From Oikopleura dioica (taxonomy: Eukaryota; Chordata; Appendicularia; Copelata; Oikopleuridae), in contig OU015566.1 of NCBI GenBank assembly GCA_907165135.1, positions 4,404,501-4,468,500 of the forward strand: a DNA stretch of 64,000 nt, in the 5' to 3' direction. Numbering within the stretch: position 1 is the stretch's first letter; each line of letters starts with the position of its first letter. This document shows positions 33,013 through 44,720 of this stretch, piece after piece. The position numbers and the translations under genes are program-made. The notes below the pieces were generated by a model, which saw nothing but the letters and a program-made list of their open reading frames with translations, was not told where the DNA came from and searched no databases.

Positions 33013-33312
33013 AGCTGCCGTTTCATCCCCTTTCCCTTCCACCTGTTAACTGAGAAACAATATATTAAAACTCTATTTATTCAAAATAGCGATTGAACAG
33101 GAGCAAAATCCCAAGGCCCTCTCACTCGAGCTCATTTTTTCCTCAAAGCAACTTCCAATTGTTGGTTTTGGTCGCTAAGAATCATTCTATCCAGCTTGGC
33201 AAGTGAGAGAGCGCCTTAAGATCCGAGAAGGAAACTTTTCGCGTTAATCCAGCTACAAATTGTTGCAAAATTATTTCATCCCCGGGCTCCGATTCAACTT
33301 CTGCTTGAAGGT

Positions 33313-34407
33313 TCAGCAAGCAGGTTCTTCAAGAAGGAGCGCGACGACCTGATCTTCCCAGGTTTCTGGATGCTCTGGTGGCTCGTGTCGCTGTCGGACT
33401 CGCCCGCAGCGATCGATCACGAAGTTGGTAAAGTTCCACTTGATCGGTTGATTCTTGCCGGGCTCGGTCGACTTCATCCATTCGTACAGCGGGATCTGGT
33501 CCGGCCCGTTGACGTTGATCTTGGACATCATGTCGAAAGTAACTCCGTACTTTTCTTGGACGTGCTCCTTGATCTCCTCATCGGTGCCTGGCTCTTGGCC
33601 GCCGAACTGGTTGCATGGAAAGGCCATGACGGAAAGGCCCTGGTCTCCGTAGATTCTCCACATATCCTGTAGCTGGGGATAGTGGTACTTGGCGTAGCCT
33701 CATTCGGACGCGACGTTGGTCACTAGGGTCGGACCCTTTACTAAGGATTCCTTAGTCGCTAAGGGTAAGGGTTTCGAAATTGCGGAAAATCAAAAAAGGA
33801 CTAAGGAAAGGATTAAGGACTTTTCTGAAACCTGACAAAGGATAAAGGAAAGGGTTTTTTCCTTAGTAAGGATTTAAAAAAGGAAAAGTCATTTTTTTGT
33901 GATTCCTTAGCAATTTTTCCTTAATCCCTTTCCTTACTAAGGGTTTTAAAAAGGTTTTTCGTAAGAATCGGTTTTCAAGTGCGTAGGTTGACAGAAAAAA
34001 TCCTTTCTCAAACCCTTAGTAAGGGAAGGAAAAAAGGAAAAATCACTAAGGATTAAGGGTCCTTACTAAGGGTCTCTGAAAACTGAGAAAGGAATTAAGG
34101 AAAGGATTTTATTTCTTCAAAATCCGAAAAAGGGTAAGGAAAAAATAAAGGAATTAAGGAAAAAGGACCCTTAGTAAGGAAAAAATAAAGGAAAGGAGTC
34201 CGACCCTAGGTTGGTCACGATCGTCACTCGGCCGCGGTATTTTTCGCCGAAGTCGATCAGCTCGCCATCGATGTTGTAGTTTTGGAAGTCGTAGAGGGTG
34301 GTTTCCTCCAGCGGCACCGCTAGAAAAATAAGTTAAATAAACCCCCTTTTCTCTGGTTTTTGTCTCTTACCCGAAGCAATGGCCAGAGCAGCCGCAAAAA
34401 TTCTCAT
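33313..34407 (-). pseudogene. GPx4-like selenocysteine glutathione peroxidase, coding exon split by a MITE
   Basis: Glutathione peroxidases reduce peroxides with glutathione. Exon 1 (34407-34371) encodes MRIFAAALAIAS; exon 2 starts at 34319 (VPLEETTLYDFQNYNIDG). The catalytic block reads IVTN..VASE then an in-frame TGA at the selenocysteine position, then GYAKYHYPQLQDMW; the partner residues lie in AFPCNQFGGQEPG and IKWNFTNFVID. Sequence and short loops resemble the GPx4 group. A 487-bp MITE (33723-34209) interrupts the exon three codons before VASE, with an 8-bp target duplication. GT-AG splicing at the element borders would not restore the frame, so this copy is probably broken unless a non-canonical splice is used. 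A SECIS element should lie beyond 33313 but was not identified. Confidence 0.8.
33723..34209. mobile_element. hAT-like MITE in the glutathione peroxidase exon
   Basis: Perfect 12-bp inverted ends CTAGGGTCGGAC / GTCCGACCCTAG, flanked by an 8-bp direct duplication GTTGGTCA (33715-33722 and 34210-34217). The 487-bp body is built from CCTTAGTAAGG/AAGGATTAAGG repeats on both strands. Size, ends and duplication suit hAT. Confidence 0.92.
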
Positions 34408-34429
34408 TTCTGCTGCTCGAAAACGCTTT

Positions 34430-34880
34430 TTCTCTCGATTTTAAGGAGTTGCTCTGTCAACAAAGGTGGCTCGATTCCCATCTTATACTCCTATTTGCGT
34501 AACATTTCAATAACCTCGTCCAACATCTTGCTGTTTCCCGAAGAGTTCCAACCTTCGGGGCATGAACTTGAAAAAAATGAAGTTCACACGTTATCATTTT
34601 TGATTTTAGAAATTGTGTTTGTTCGAAAATATTGACATGGTGCTTGTGTACCAGCAAATAAATACCTTCGCTGAATCATTTTTTGAGCCAAAAATTTCAG
34701 GAAGCTGAAAATGAAGCTTCTTTATTCTTTGATCGGTTTATGTTTCTCATACGGTGTTGACAGAGAAACCGCAAATGGTAGATATTTTAATGAAAAAGGA
34801 CGAATAAAAGGTTACTTTGAGGATTTTTATCGAGAAAACCGAGGTGGGGATTCGGCCTGGAAGAATTGCAAGAGGGAGAT
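34430..34880. other. Intergenic stretch
   Basis: Upstream region of the glutathione peroxidase gene plus a short open frame at 34711 (MKLLYSLIGLCFSYG, signal-like, plus strand) that could be an exon of a small secreted product, not pursued further for lack of a consistent continuation. Confidence 0.3.
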
Positions 34881-34884
34881 TTAG

Positions 34885-35895
34885 AACGCGAATGCATAGA
34901 GGAAACCTGGAACGTTTTCAAAATATCGAATAATTATTCCGAGATCTCTGATTAAGAGGTTCTCCTTGGAAAGCCAAAAAAGCACAAAGAGTGAGAACTT
35001 CGAATGTTTCGACCACGATGAGCGCCACAACGAAAGTTGGAGCAAAATCAACGGGTGCTGGACCATGCTCGAGCTCAAGTAAAAATGCAACAAAGGACCT
35101 CAATTATTTTTTCTTTGAAGGAAACAAGTTATGAACCCGACAGCAGTTCGAAATTGCTACTCAAACGACGATCGAACTCTCCCACCAGAAAAGTAACAAT
35201 TATTTCCATGGCCAGGAATGTATTTACAGTCATATTTGATTCGCAAATGAATAAATTACAGCAGATCATCTCCTTCTTTACTTTCAATTTCTTCCCCATT
35301 CTTTGGCACAATTTTCGCTTCTTTGACTATCACATATACTGCCAGGCAGGACATCTAAGAGACCGTAAGAAACCGTCAGCTTGGTAATTTCTAATAGACT
35401 TACGGCAAAAGAGCTAGAAACGAGGATCCACATAAGCTGAGTCCCTTTTGATTGGAAGATATGACAAATTTCGTATGTGCAGTTTTGCTCAGAAGACCTA
35501 AAAAATAATTTCAGCGAAAAAAAAGTAATTTTTTTTTTTCAAGTAAAAATTTGAAATAATTTGAAATCATAAACAAGTTCAAATCCTTGACTAAAAATCC
35601 TCATCCGCATCAGATTAGGATCCAATTAACACTTCTCAAAAGCGCACTCACCTTGACAAGCCAAGAGCCATCATTCCAGCGAGAAGGAACAAGGTGCTGA
35701 TTACCATCAGCAGAATAAATCTCTCCGAAAACTCTGGAAAACTTTTAACTTGGCGAAAGGGAGGTTTTAACTTGCCAACAACGAGGAATCTCTCCGACTG
35801 GACCGGCACGGAAATTGATCTGGAACGGACGGCGCGGGCATATGCTTGCGAGATGATTGACTCGCGGCGACTAAGGAATTTTGAACGGAAAAAAG
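34885..35895 (-). CDS. Predicted multi-pass membrane protein, four-TM type
   Basis: Minus-strand exons show hydrophobic segments in order: RFILLMVISTLFLLAGMMAL (about 35730-35655), a Cys-containing loop (SSEQNCTYEICHIF), LMWILVSSSFAV, then DFAPTFVVALIVVETFEVLTL with a final tail ENVPGFLYAFAF ending near 34885. An N-terminal basic cytoplasmic stretch (RAVRSRSISVPVQSERFLVV) precedes the first helix. The layout (four helices, a cysteine pair in the first loop) recalls claudin/PMP22 or tetraspan proteins, but no diagnostic W-GLW-C-C motif was seen. The start codon and the exon near 35130-35390 are unsettled. Confidence 0.5.
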
Positions 35896-35899
35896 GCTG

Positions 35900-36590
35900 A
35901 TTTTTTAAATTTAAATTCGATTTTTAGAAAAAAATATTCGATTTTAAAGATTATAATTGGCGAAAAAACTCTCTTTTTCGATTTTTTTCTATTTTGTTTA
36001 TTTGTTAATTCTTAATAAAAATTATAAAAGCTCATTTTTGATCTTACTTTTGATCAATTGCCATTTGCTTCTTTGACTTTTTCTTCTCTTAGGGTATTTC
36101 GGGAACGAAAAGGTTTTCTTTAATTTTGTGGTTGAAAGTAAAGTGGACCTGCTAACAGTTGAATTGTAAATCTTGTTTCTCAAAGAAGACTCGCGTCAAG
36201 CGTCACCCCTCAATGAACCTGACTCGAGCAGGGCTCATATTCTCGCATTAATATTCGCATATAATATGAGATGCTATATGTGTACAGGGCGGTTCGGTTC
36301 ATCATATGACTTAAGGGTGTCAACAACGATTTTCAGCCAACTTTTGACCCTGGTAGAGATACCTTAACTTGGGTTGTTCAAGATTTTTATATGCCAAAAG
36401 TAAGTTTAAACCCTTTTGTGACGCCTCTGAAAGCCCGATTTCGGATTAGTACTTTCGTCAATCCTCCCGCCGACTTCAAAGGAAGCTCGTTTTACACAAA
36501 AAAGGCCCTATAATAGGGATAACTTTTGACCCCCGTTACTAGAATTCTAGATGAGATGTGATCATGAGATGTGAAGCAGTTTTATTCGTG
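35900..36590. other. Intergenic stretch
   Basis: AT-rich. A GACTTAAGGGTGTCAACAACG segment near 36309 recalls TTAAGGG-type element ends but has no partner nearby. Confidence 0.35.
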
Positions 36591-36599
36591 TAGAAGAAA

Positions 36600-38870
36600 T
36601 TAAACAAAGAGGTTGACAAAAGTAAATTTCTGATTTTTATCATCAGCATCGCAATCTGCAAAAACGACTCTTCCGCTTGAATTCGTGATATTTCTGAATT
36701 TCAGACATCTTTTTCTTTCCTTGTTGTCTCCAAAGCGAAATAAGAACGAAACCATTCCAGTCGTTTCATCAAAATCCCATCCAGCGTCATTCTCAGAACA
36801 GTCATCGGAAAGTTTTATCTCCGAATTTACGCACAAGTCTCTTTGCCTCAGTTTCCCGTTTTCAGTGAGTCGGAAGATCTGAGAAGGCCGCAATTTATTG
36901 CAATTCCAAGTTTCTATTTTCCCAGTGTACTCGTAACCGCTATTTGCGTCCAAACACTGGGATGTATTTCGCACTTGAATGGCGCCCCAGATTTTATTCA
37001 TCGGAGGCGGCGGTGATTCTAGAGCAACTCCAAAAGCGATTTCTGAATTTTAAAATGAAAGCTCAATAAAAACCTCGTTTGAGGAAGAACCTTTCATAAA
37101 CCAATCAAAATCATGAGGGCAATGATTTTTCCTGAATTCAAGCTGCTTCGAAATGTCGCCAAATTCGATGTTTTTCGCTTCAGGCCGATCTGCGTAAAAA
37201 TATTTCTTCCAATCATCATCAAACCAAGTTTCGACAACCCGCCGATAATTTCTCACCGAAGAACTCGGCCGAAAAACGGGAGGATTTCCATTCCACTCCA
37301 GGTCTCTGTAAATGTGTCCAACTCTCGAGCAGGGTACGAATAAGAGCTCTCCGCCGCAAATCCAGAGTTTGAAGCTCAACTCGAAGTTTTCTCCACCCCA
37401 AATTTCAAGACCAGGATCGTAGAATTTCAAGTCTTTGAAGTACTGTCGATTGATCGCGAAAAGTCCACCTGCCATTGCCGGACTAGGATAGGGTTCGATT
37501 TTTGACACGAGTCTTTTCTTCTCGCCTTTTTCTTGGAAAGGTATTCTTTTCCAAGTCAGTCTCCAGTCCCATCCACCTGAAGAAAAAAATCAAATACCAC
37601 TTTGTGTGAGAAATACTCACAAGTAATGTAACAAATTTCTGTTGATAAATTTAATTTACTTAAAATTATTTTAAATAAAATTCTAATTTAACTTAAATTT
37701 AATTAAATCAATTTGAATTTTCTTTAATAATTTTAAAATTATTTAATATATTTTAAAAAATATAATAAATTTAAGTATTTTTTTAAATAAAGTTCATTTA
37801 TTGAATTCAAATTTATAATATAAATATTTTTTTTAGTTTGTTAAATTTTTATTTCTGCATAAACAGTACCTATTGCTCTACCCAAATCATCAGTTCCACC
37901 TTGCGCCGAAAAATTGAAATAATTCGCATCAATCTTGTCGATAATCGGCACCGTCGCGATTCGATCATTCCTCGCTATCGGAGCTAGAAGTGGCGGGAGC
38001 CAGTTGTACTCGGCTTCACAATGAGCATCGAGAAAAACAAGAACCTCTTTGATCGCAAGAGATGCGCCAATAGACCGGGCGCGGATCAGACCTTCGCGAT
38101 TTTCGTTTCGATGAATTTTGACAAGTCCATTCCAGCGCTGAATGTACTCGTCTAGTTTTTCTTTCAAATGGTTTCTGGTGCTGCCGTCATCGATGAGAAT
38201 TATTTCCCCAAGAAGCTTTTTCGGCGTTTGATTTATCACAGAATGGACGGTTCGGAGAAATGTACTCCATCCTAAATGAGGATCGGTATAATTTTTAACG
38301 AAAAATTTTCGGGCGACACTGGGAAAGTCGCCGAATGTCGCCGAAAAAAAGCAAAAAATAGCGACATTCGGCGACATTCGGCGACATTCGGAGACATTCG
38401 GCGACTTTCCCAGGCCGCCCCGAATTATCCAACCCTAGTCCTTCATTAAAAAAGACGATGATGACAGAAACTTCAGGAAGATTTTCCGGGTAGTCGACAT
38501 GTTTGCATTTCTGATCCCTCAGATCATCTGGAACCCGATCAAGTGGGATTTTATCGGAAACAATCATGTTGAAGCCATAAGTTTGAATCGACATTTTTGC
38601 TGCGTAATTCTCTTTTTCTTCCCAAGTGAATTCTTGCCTGCTCATTTGATAAACTGAATCGATTTCTTCCGGCTCATAATTTCCAAGTCTTCCGGAATCT
38701 CTGTAAACATCTTCTTTGATATTTTTATTGGGTCCATTTCCAAAAATAACGCCTTCAAAACCAGGGTAAATCTGAGAATCACAGCTCTTTTTGTCCTTCG
38801 TAAAAATAGCCAGCGCGAAGAAAAAGGTTGAAACTAGAATAAAAGAGGGGAGACGATTATTTCTAATCAT
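36600..38870 (-). CDS. Polypeptide N-acetylgalactosaminyltransferase (GALNT)
   Basis: These Golgi type II enzymes start mucin-type O-glycosylation by adding GalNAc to Ser/Thr. Exon 1 (38870-38441) has a signal anchor (FILVSTFFFALAIF), a stem and the start of the catalytic domain (VSVIIVFFNEG). The next exon (38271 to about 37870) continues with WSTFLRTVHSVINQTP, the metal-binding DxH motif in LDAHCE, and WLPPLLAPI. After an AT-rich intron (about 37650-37868) come WDWRLTWKR, the acceptor-binding loop AMAGGLFAINRQYF, and IWGGENFELSFKLWICGG. The last exon (36600-37025) is a ricin B-type lectin domain (SQCLDANSGYEY, GRVVFADCDADDKNQKF). Complete by motif. The first intron fits best as a GA-AG intron (38440-38272) and contains a short MITE. 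Confidence 0.9.
38309..38428. mobile_element. Short MITE in the first GALNT intron
   Basis: Imperfect inverted ends GGGCGACACTGGGAAAGTCG and CGACTTTCCCAGGCCGCCC, with repeated GGCGACATTCGG in the centre. About 120 bp. A clear target duplication was not seen. Confidence 0.65.
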
Positions 38871-38879
38871 GCTTTTTTC

Positions 38880-39750
38880 ACGCAGAAATGAGAAAAAATT
38901 GCAAGAACTTGAAAGATGTTTATTTTTTAAAGACTAAAAATGTCACTTATTTATTCAATCCTCAGCCCCCTTCGCTGCGCTGCTGATATTTTGGGCGGTT
39001 TTTTTTTGCATTGACGTTTGAGATCATACCAAAAAGTAAGTGCAGAAGAAAAACAAGAAGAGTAACCTGTCTAAAAAAGGCGTGACAAGAACTCTGAATC
39101 GCGATAATCTTGTTGTATTCAAGTTTTTCGTCAAAACTTCTGACGGAGACTTTCGTGCGTCTTTTTCACTACTAGTAGCATCTTACTGTAGATTCTACAG
39201 TGTAGAAACTCAGATGCTCAAAAACAAGGTTAGTGATTCTTGATTGCATTTTTCAGTTTTTCAAGCTCAAAAATCTGAAAAATAATGCTTTGGGCATCAA
39301 GAATTGGCCTTTGATGATTAATCTTTCAAATGCCGATCTGCCAAAATCAATCAAAAAAGCAATAAATTTTTCCTTCTTGTCAAGTGAGTTTAGCCGGGGA
39401 AAACCCCGGTCACGAATTCATCGACTGATCTTATGAGCAAGTGTACTAGCGGCTTCGAAATGGATGATTATATAATCTAGGTAGTTTAGAAAAAGAAAAT
39501 AGATTTCATAAGGATTTCACCATTTGTCACTTTGGTGAGGAAATGATGTCAAAAGAGGCGCAGATGAAGAATGCTAGCGCCTGGCGCTGGCGATTACATA
39601 AATCTCACGCGCTAAGCGAGCTCACTCCTCAAGGTGGAGGGCTGATGCTTTCTTCTTTTAAAAACCAGCCGCTGCCAGTTTTTAACTTCACAAAATATAT
39701 AAAAAATCAAGATTAAAAAAATTTTAATTCGCCAAAAAAAATTTTAAAAA
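38880..39750. other. Intergenic stretch
   Basis: Short plus-strand open frames (for example 39040-39436) look exon-like in places (KVSDS...FFKLKNLKNNALGIKNWPLM) but lack a clear family or start. A TAGCGCCTGGCGCTGGCGA hairpin lies at about 39580. Confidence 0.3.
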
Positions 39751-39752
39751 AG

Positions 39753-40084
39753 ATGGTGATGGCAGAAATCAAAACAAAAAAAGCAGAAAAAGAATCGACA
39801 AAGACAGAGGATGAGAAAATTCAGGAAATAAAAAAAGCTGTCAACGCGATAGTCATTAAAAATGACGCAAAATCGTCATCGAAAAAAATCTCTTCCTTCA
39901 ACCCGGTAAGTCGAAAATTCGAAAAAAAGTCACGAAAATCTTTCAGGTCCGAAAAACGATTCTCAAGAAAACCATCAAAATCCAGAGCAAGTATTCCATC
40001 AACCAAATCCGCCGCCAACCACCCACTTACTTTGACGCTTCATCCCTTTCTCTCACGATAAAACGCCTCAACTCTTCAAAATAA
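39753..40084 (+). CDS. Lys-rich small protein, two exons, 96 aa
   Basis: Exons 39753-39905 and 39947-40084 join in phase around a 41-bp intron (GTAAGT...TTTCAG). Exon 1 encodes a highly charged segment (KTKKAEKESTKTEDEKIQEI), exon 2 a basic segment (RKTILKKTIKIQSKYSINQI) followed by RRQPPTYFDASSLSLTIKRL. Not recognised. The basic composition would suit a nucleic-acid-binding or ribosome-associated product. Confidence 0.6.
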
Positions 40085-40089
40085 CAACC

Positions 40090-41430
40090 ATAACAAAAAA
40101 AGAATGTCTGTACAGAATATTTTCTTTGAATGCTTTACTCGTTGACTGTGCATGAATAAATACAGTGATTGAACAATCGAGAGGTCGAAAAATTGTTTGC
40201 GAAAAATTTCTCTTATCATCAATAATTGTTTACAAATACGGTATCTTCGGTAAACTAAGGTGTTCTATTTGCATCATTTTCTTCTCTCAACCGCTTTTTT
40301 CCCAACGAAAAAGTGAAAAATGAAACTTTCAAGTGTTCTTTTTCCCTTCACTTCTCTTTGTCTAGCGGGGAACCAGCTGGTCCACGAGAAAAAACATCGT
40401 GTCAGGACTTTAAGATAGAGAAGAATGTCGACTACCAAGGCATCTTTTGATTATATGGAAAAATCAAACTGTTAATTAAAAATCTCAAATAATGAGTTTT
40501 CAATAAATTTAAGGGAGTAGATATCAAGAATCGGATTTACTCAAATTTTTCTACTCGAGTGTTTTTGCTATTTGCAGATCTAGTACTAAGGATATCCTAA
40601 GTAAATTGACTCTTTTTCTGACACATTTTTGTCATTTTTGATGAACACTGAAAACAGTGAAGATTCAAACAAGCGTTACAACTTTCCGCCAAGTGCAGTA
40701 CCACTTTCTCCAGAGCGCCTAATTGCGAAGTGGGATTCTTTTCATTTCAAAAGTAACCCTACCTAAAAATCTACGTAGAATTGTGGTTCTCTTTTCCGCA
40801 ATATTCTAGCTTAGCATTTATTTAATAAATACCTTCTTTTTGGGAGTAAAATTCGGTATACGGTGTCGTAAAAATTCTGATATTTTGTACCGGCAGTACA
40901 AAATTTGTACTGGCAGTACAAATTTCAATTTTGTACTGCATTCGCCCGCCACCCCACGGGCGCTGTCGGTCTGCCAGACCGGCGGTCTTCGAAAACAGAC
41001 CGGCGGTCTGCAATTACAGACCATCCAAATACATCATTTATTCAAATGTTTCATCCTATCCAAAAAAATTTTGGATGAAATGAAGTATTTCGATAAAATC
41101 AAGCTTTTGGATAAAATGAAGCCAAATCCTTTGCTATTGTGGGGTAAAAATGGTAAGGTGATTTACATCCCTGATCTCAACTCTCAACGACCAAACAATG
41201 GCACCAATTCCTGAACTTGCGATGAAAACAACTGAAGACTTTCTCGGCGATAAAAGCAACGTTGAAATTCACTCACTCAGGTCATCTGGCAGTAACTCCT
41301 GAAATACAAGTGGTAGAAAAGTCTGATGAATTATGCAGCATAATTTATGCTGGCTTGAAATGCGATATGAAATGGTCAAGCAACTCGACAGATGAAGATA
41401 GAACCAAAGAAGCGAATGATCACAGACGAG
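40090..41430. other. Gene-free repeat stretch
   Basis: Holds one orphan TTAAGGGAGTAGATATCAAG end (40511), matching the element in the SLC43-like gene, plus TTTGTACTGGCAGTACAAA palindromes and a two-copy AGACCGGCGGTCT palindrome (40870-41030). No gene recognised. Confidence 0.5.
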
Positions 41431-42173
41431 TTTAAGGGGGTCCCCCACGATTTTGCGATTTTGCGAATTAGATTTTTTTCTCTTCAGATCTGAATTCCTC
41501 GTGCAAAAAGCTGCAAAAAAGGTCTCTAGCTTTTTTCAATATTTGTAGAAAAATGTGTCTAAAATCGATCTTGAAGTTACCAATTTTGCTTCATCTTCAT
41601 AAAAATTGAAAAATCAACCCTTTTTTTTAGTTGTCTAATGGTCGCACATAGCACCTTTTTAGAAAGGCTATGAGCTTAGCTTTCTGAAAATGCTCGAAAA
41701 TATGGGTTTGGGTTATGCCCAGAGGGCAATTCACATGATTGAAATTTCCGAAATCGTACATTTTTAGATCGTCTTTGTTACACTCACATTTTTTGGAAAT
41801 AGAAAAAACTGAGAGACGCTTCACTAGATTAGTGTAAGAGCTTGAAGAAACAGCGGGAAAAATTTTTGTAACCTAAATTTTTGAAGTAATCTCAGGTGAA
41901 AAAATGACCAAAAACGCGATTTTCTGCGAGATGCTCTCCTTCTCGGCGCCGATGCGCGAGATGTTGTTGAATTTTAAAGAATTTGAGATACGCTTCACTA
42001 GATCTAGGTTTGACCTACTTGTATGTAAAAAAAATTTTGAAAAATATAAATATTAGTGCCGAAACGCGTCCCCTGAATAAAAAAAACGAATCTATGAAAA
42101 ATATAAGTCTGTGTCGGCGTGAGCGCCGGTCGAAAATGGCCAATTTCGGAAAAATCGTTGGGGACTCCCTTAA
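41431..42173. mobile_element. TTAA-flanked element with TTTAAGGGGGTCCCC ends
   Basis: Left end TTTAAGGGGGTCCCCCACGA at 41431; right end is the reverse complement of TTTAAGGGAGTCCCCAACGA, finishing at 42173. Both ends carry TTAA. The interior includes the ATGCCCAGAGGGCAATTCAC block shared with the repeats at 1.4-3.7 kb, so those repeats are probably old internal parts of this family. Confidence 0.65.
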
Positions 42174-42476
42174 AGGAAAATAACGGAAATTCTCAGAGTA
42201 AATTTTTAGCATCTTGCAAAAATGAATTATTTTATTTTGAAGTGGTTTTAACGTCAAATTGGATGAGAGTCTCTCTGACGATGCTATTGTCATAGCAAAA
42301 GCTCAGTAAATAAAATCAACAAAACACTGTTAAATTTTATTCTTACACAATTGATTCACTTGCAGAATAATTGTCAGCTGCATTCATTTTTTCTTCCAAA
42401 CGTGCGAGAAACGCTTCTATTTTTTGTAACCTCTCTTCGGTATTTTTTTCAGTAACGACTAATTTTCCATAAGGAT

Positions 42477-43053
42477 CCCCCCATCAAGAATCGTGAAAAT
42501 AGGTCTCTTTAGTGAACGATTTTCTCGAAAACTATCTAAGAAAAAACCCTTTATTCCAATTGCAAGCTTTAGGTGAAATCCTCGCCTGCAACCGTTACCC
42601 TTTTGGTGATATCTCGGTATCAAACTTAAGGTTATACAGGCCGTTAAAGGTAAGGTTGCTTAGTGAAGGTTTTTTTCGGGTTTTTAGTTGGGTTATACCC
42701 TTAATCTTTTTTCAGGATAAAGTTAAGGCCCTTAGCTACGACCGTTCCCTTTTTGAAAATTTTTGGCCAACGAACTCAAGGAGGGAAGCCTCTTTAAAAT
42801 TTAGTCAGTCGAATTTAAGGCGAATTTCCAGATTTATATTTTCAGTTTTTATTCCCTAAATTGCCTCGAATAATGTTTTTGTACTCTTTCTTATGACAAA
42901 AATAGTTTTTATGATTGGTATATCCTTAATGATCACTAAAAATTATCTATAAGAGCAAAATTTTTTCCGAATAAAAAGTTTTCCTGGTCGTCTAAACAAC
43001 CCAAAAAAGCTTAAAAACTTAGACGATTTTGATTTTTCATCTTGATGGGGGGG
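42477..43053. mobile_element. Possible MITE with CCCCCCATCAAG ends
   Basis: CCCCCCATCAAGAATCG at 42477 is mirrored by CATCTTGATGGGGGG ending about 43053. Inverted ends are only about 13 bp and the target duplication is not clear. The open frame at 42512-42859 has no recognised domain. Confidence 0.4.
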
Positions 43054-43059
43054 GTTCTT

Positions 43060-43783
43060 AAATGAAATTCAAAGATATAATAATATTTCAAAAATATTAA
43101 ACTTACCACTATTGACAGACGGGGCCCGGTAATCTCCAAGTGAACTCTCTGATTGGAGACTCACACCGTCAAGAGGAGCATGATTTGTTCCTAGAGGGCC
43201 AATACTTTGTGCATTTTTCTGTGAAAGCGGGTCTTGTTGCACAGATTCTACAAGGCTTAAACATTTAAAATGAGAATAATAATTTATAAACTCGCCATTA
43301 TTATAAAAGGGAAGGGTTCCAAGCGTTCTCTCCGAATGTCTTCTTTTTAGTGACTGGACATGCAAAAACTTTTCTGGTTGAGAGGAGACTACTGTATTTT
43401 GATCACTCGAAGAGCTTTTTTCTGTTTCTCTATCCTCATCATCTAAAAATCTAGGCTTTAGGGTTTTACCTTTGGTTACCCAAATGACCGGAAAGTTTAA
43501 TTATACATCGAAAATACAGTCGGATACCAAAGTAAGACGCCTCATTTAAAAGCCCTTTTTGGATTTTCGCTGAATTTTATCATCATGAACAAGATCAATT
43601 TAAGGCCACTCTGATCAAAAATTTTATTAGAAATCAGGAAATCTAAGAAGAGAACAGTTTTACCTTTTTCAATCAAAAAATTTTTTCATCGTTGATTGTT
43701 TTGTCGGCTACTTTGAAGCTCATGGCTTTTCAGCGTCGGCTTCGTCTGTCATTTGAATTTCAGGAACCTGGTCAACATCCCTT
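43060..43783. other. Gene-free stretch
   Basis: A minus-strand open frame (43069-43365) has biased Ser/His/Pro composition and no recognised domain. Nothing else found. Confidence 0.35.
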
Positions 43784-43786
43784 TAA

Positions 43787-44318
43787 CCGCATGGGCCAGA
43801 TCGGGGGGTAGAGGCGCTGGGACAGAAGGTGCATTCCACTGTCATTTAAGGAAACTACAGATCGGATCGACTCAAAAATTTTAGACAGTACTAAATCTCG
43901 GCCATAGATTTCAAATCTGTTGTCAGAAATCGTTTTGATTACTTAATTATTTATTAAAAGTAGGAATTAATTTCTGGTTAATTTAAATGAAGCATTTTTT
44001 CGACGATTATTTTGCAAAATAAACTTGATTTTTGAAATCTCGAAGATAGAAAACCTATAAATACGTTTCATCATCACAAATATGCGACAGTTGGTTCGGT
44101 TTGTCTGTATGAATACTCAGCGGGATGGATAGAGCGCTCTGCCTAATCCGTTGTTAATCTCGGCTGGTGACCGATTATTACTCGAAATTCAGCATGTAAG
44201 GCAAGATGTAGGTAAGTTAACCCTATTACAATTTATAACTCATGAGGACTTGTAGTTTTTGAAATATTGACTGTCAAAAACTTAAATGACAGTGGAATGC
44301 ACCTTCTGTCCCATGCGG
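43787..44318. mobile_element. piggyBac-type MITE with TTAA target duplication
   Basis: Ends CCGCATGGG...GACAGAAGGTGCATTC and the reverse complement, with TTAA at 43783-43786 and 44319-44322. The left inverted end contains a 23-bp extra segment after CCGCATGGG. No transposase inside. Confidence 0.8.
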
Positions 44319-44720
44319 TTAAGCTGCAACTCGCGGTTTATCAATTTGAAGTGCCATTAAACGCTCGAAAAGTTCTTCTTCCTCTACTTTCTCCAAATTA
44401 CTCTTAGCAATTTCTTCGTCAACAATTTCTACAATTTTCTCGAACTTTTTTTCATCAATGAGTCCAATATTGATCAAAGAGCGCTTAAAGATTGCCGGAT
44501 TCATGTTTATTAAGACTTCGTTGGTCTTGTTCACCAGGTCTTCTTCTTTGACATCCAAATTGTCATACTATACGATGTGATCATCCAAAAACGATTTTAT
44601 TTTTTTTAAGATTACAAGAGATAAAATCGTCGCAGAATAATTTATACTGTCTTCGTTAATAAGTATCTGCGCATATTTTTTCCGATCAGCAAGAGGAATT
44701 CGGTTTCTCTTTTTGGACAT
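44319..44720 (-). pseudogene. Uncharacterised 133-codon reading frame with one in-frame stop
   Basis: From the ATG at 44720 (MSKKRNRIPLADRKKYAQIL) the frame is open for 50 codons, meets TAG at 44570-44568, and continues for 82 codons (LINMNPAIFKRSLINIGLID, EEELFERLMALQIDKPRVAA). The terminal TAA uses the TTAA next to the MITE insertion. The N-terminus slightly recalls helix-turn-helix regions of pogo/Tigger proteins, a weak impression only. A single-exon frame among mobile-element debris suggests a decayed transposon protein. Confidence 0.45.

Noticed and set aside
44100-44175. tRNA-like segment (GGATGGATAGAGCGCTCTGCC)
   Set aside because: A partial A-box-like stretch is present, but no acceptor-stem pairing or proper B box could be folded by eye.
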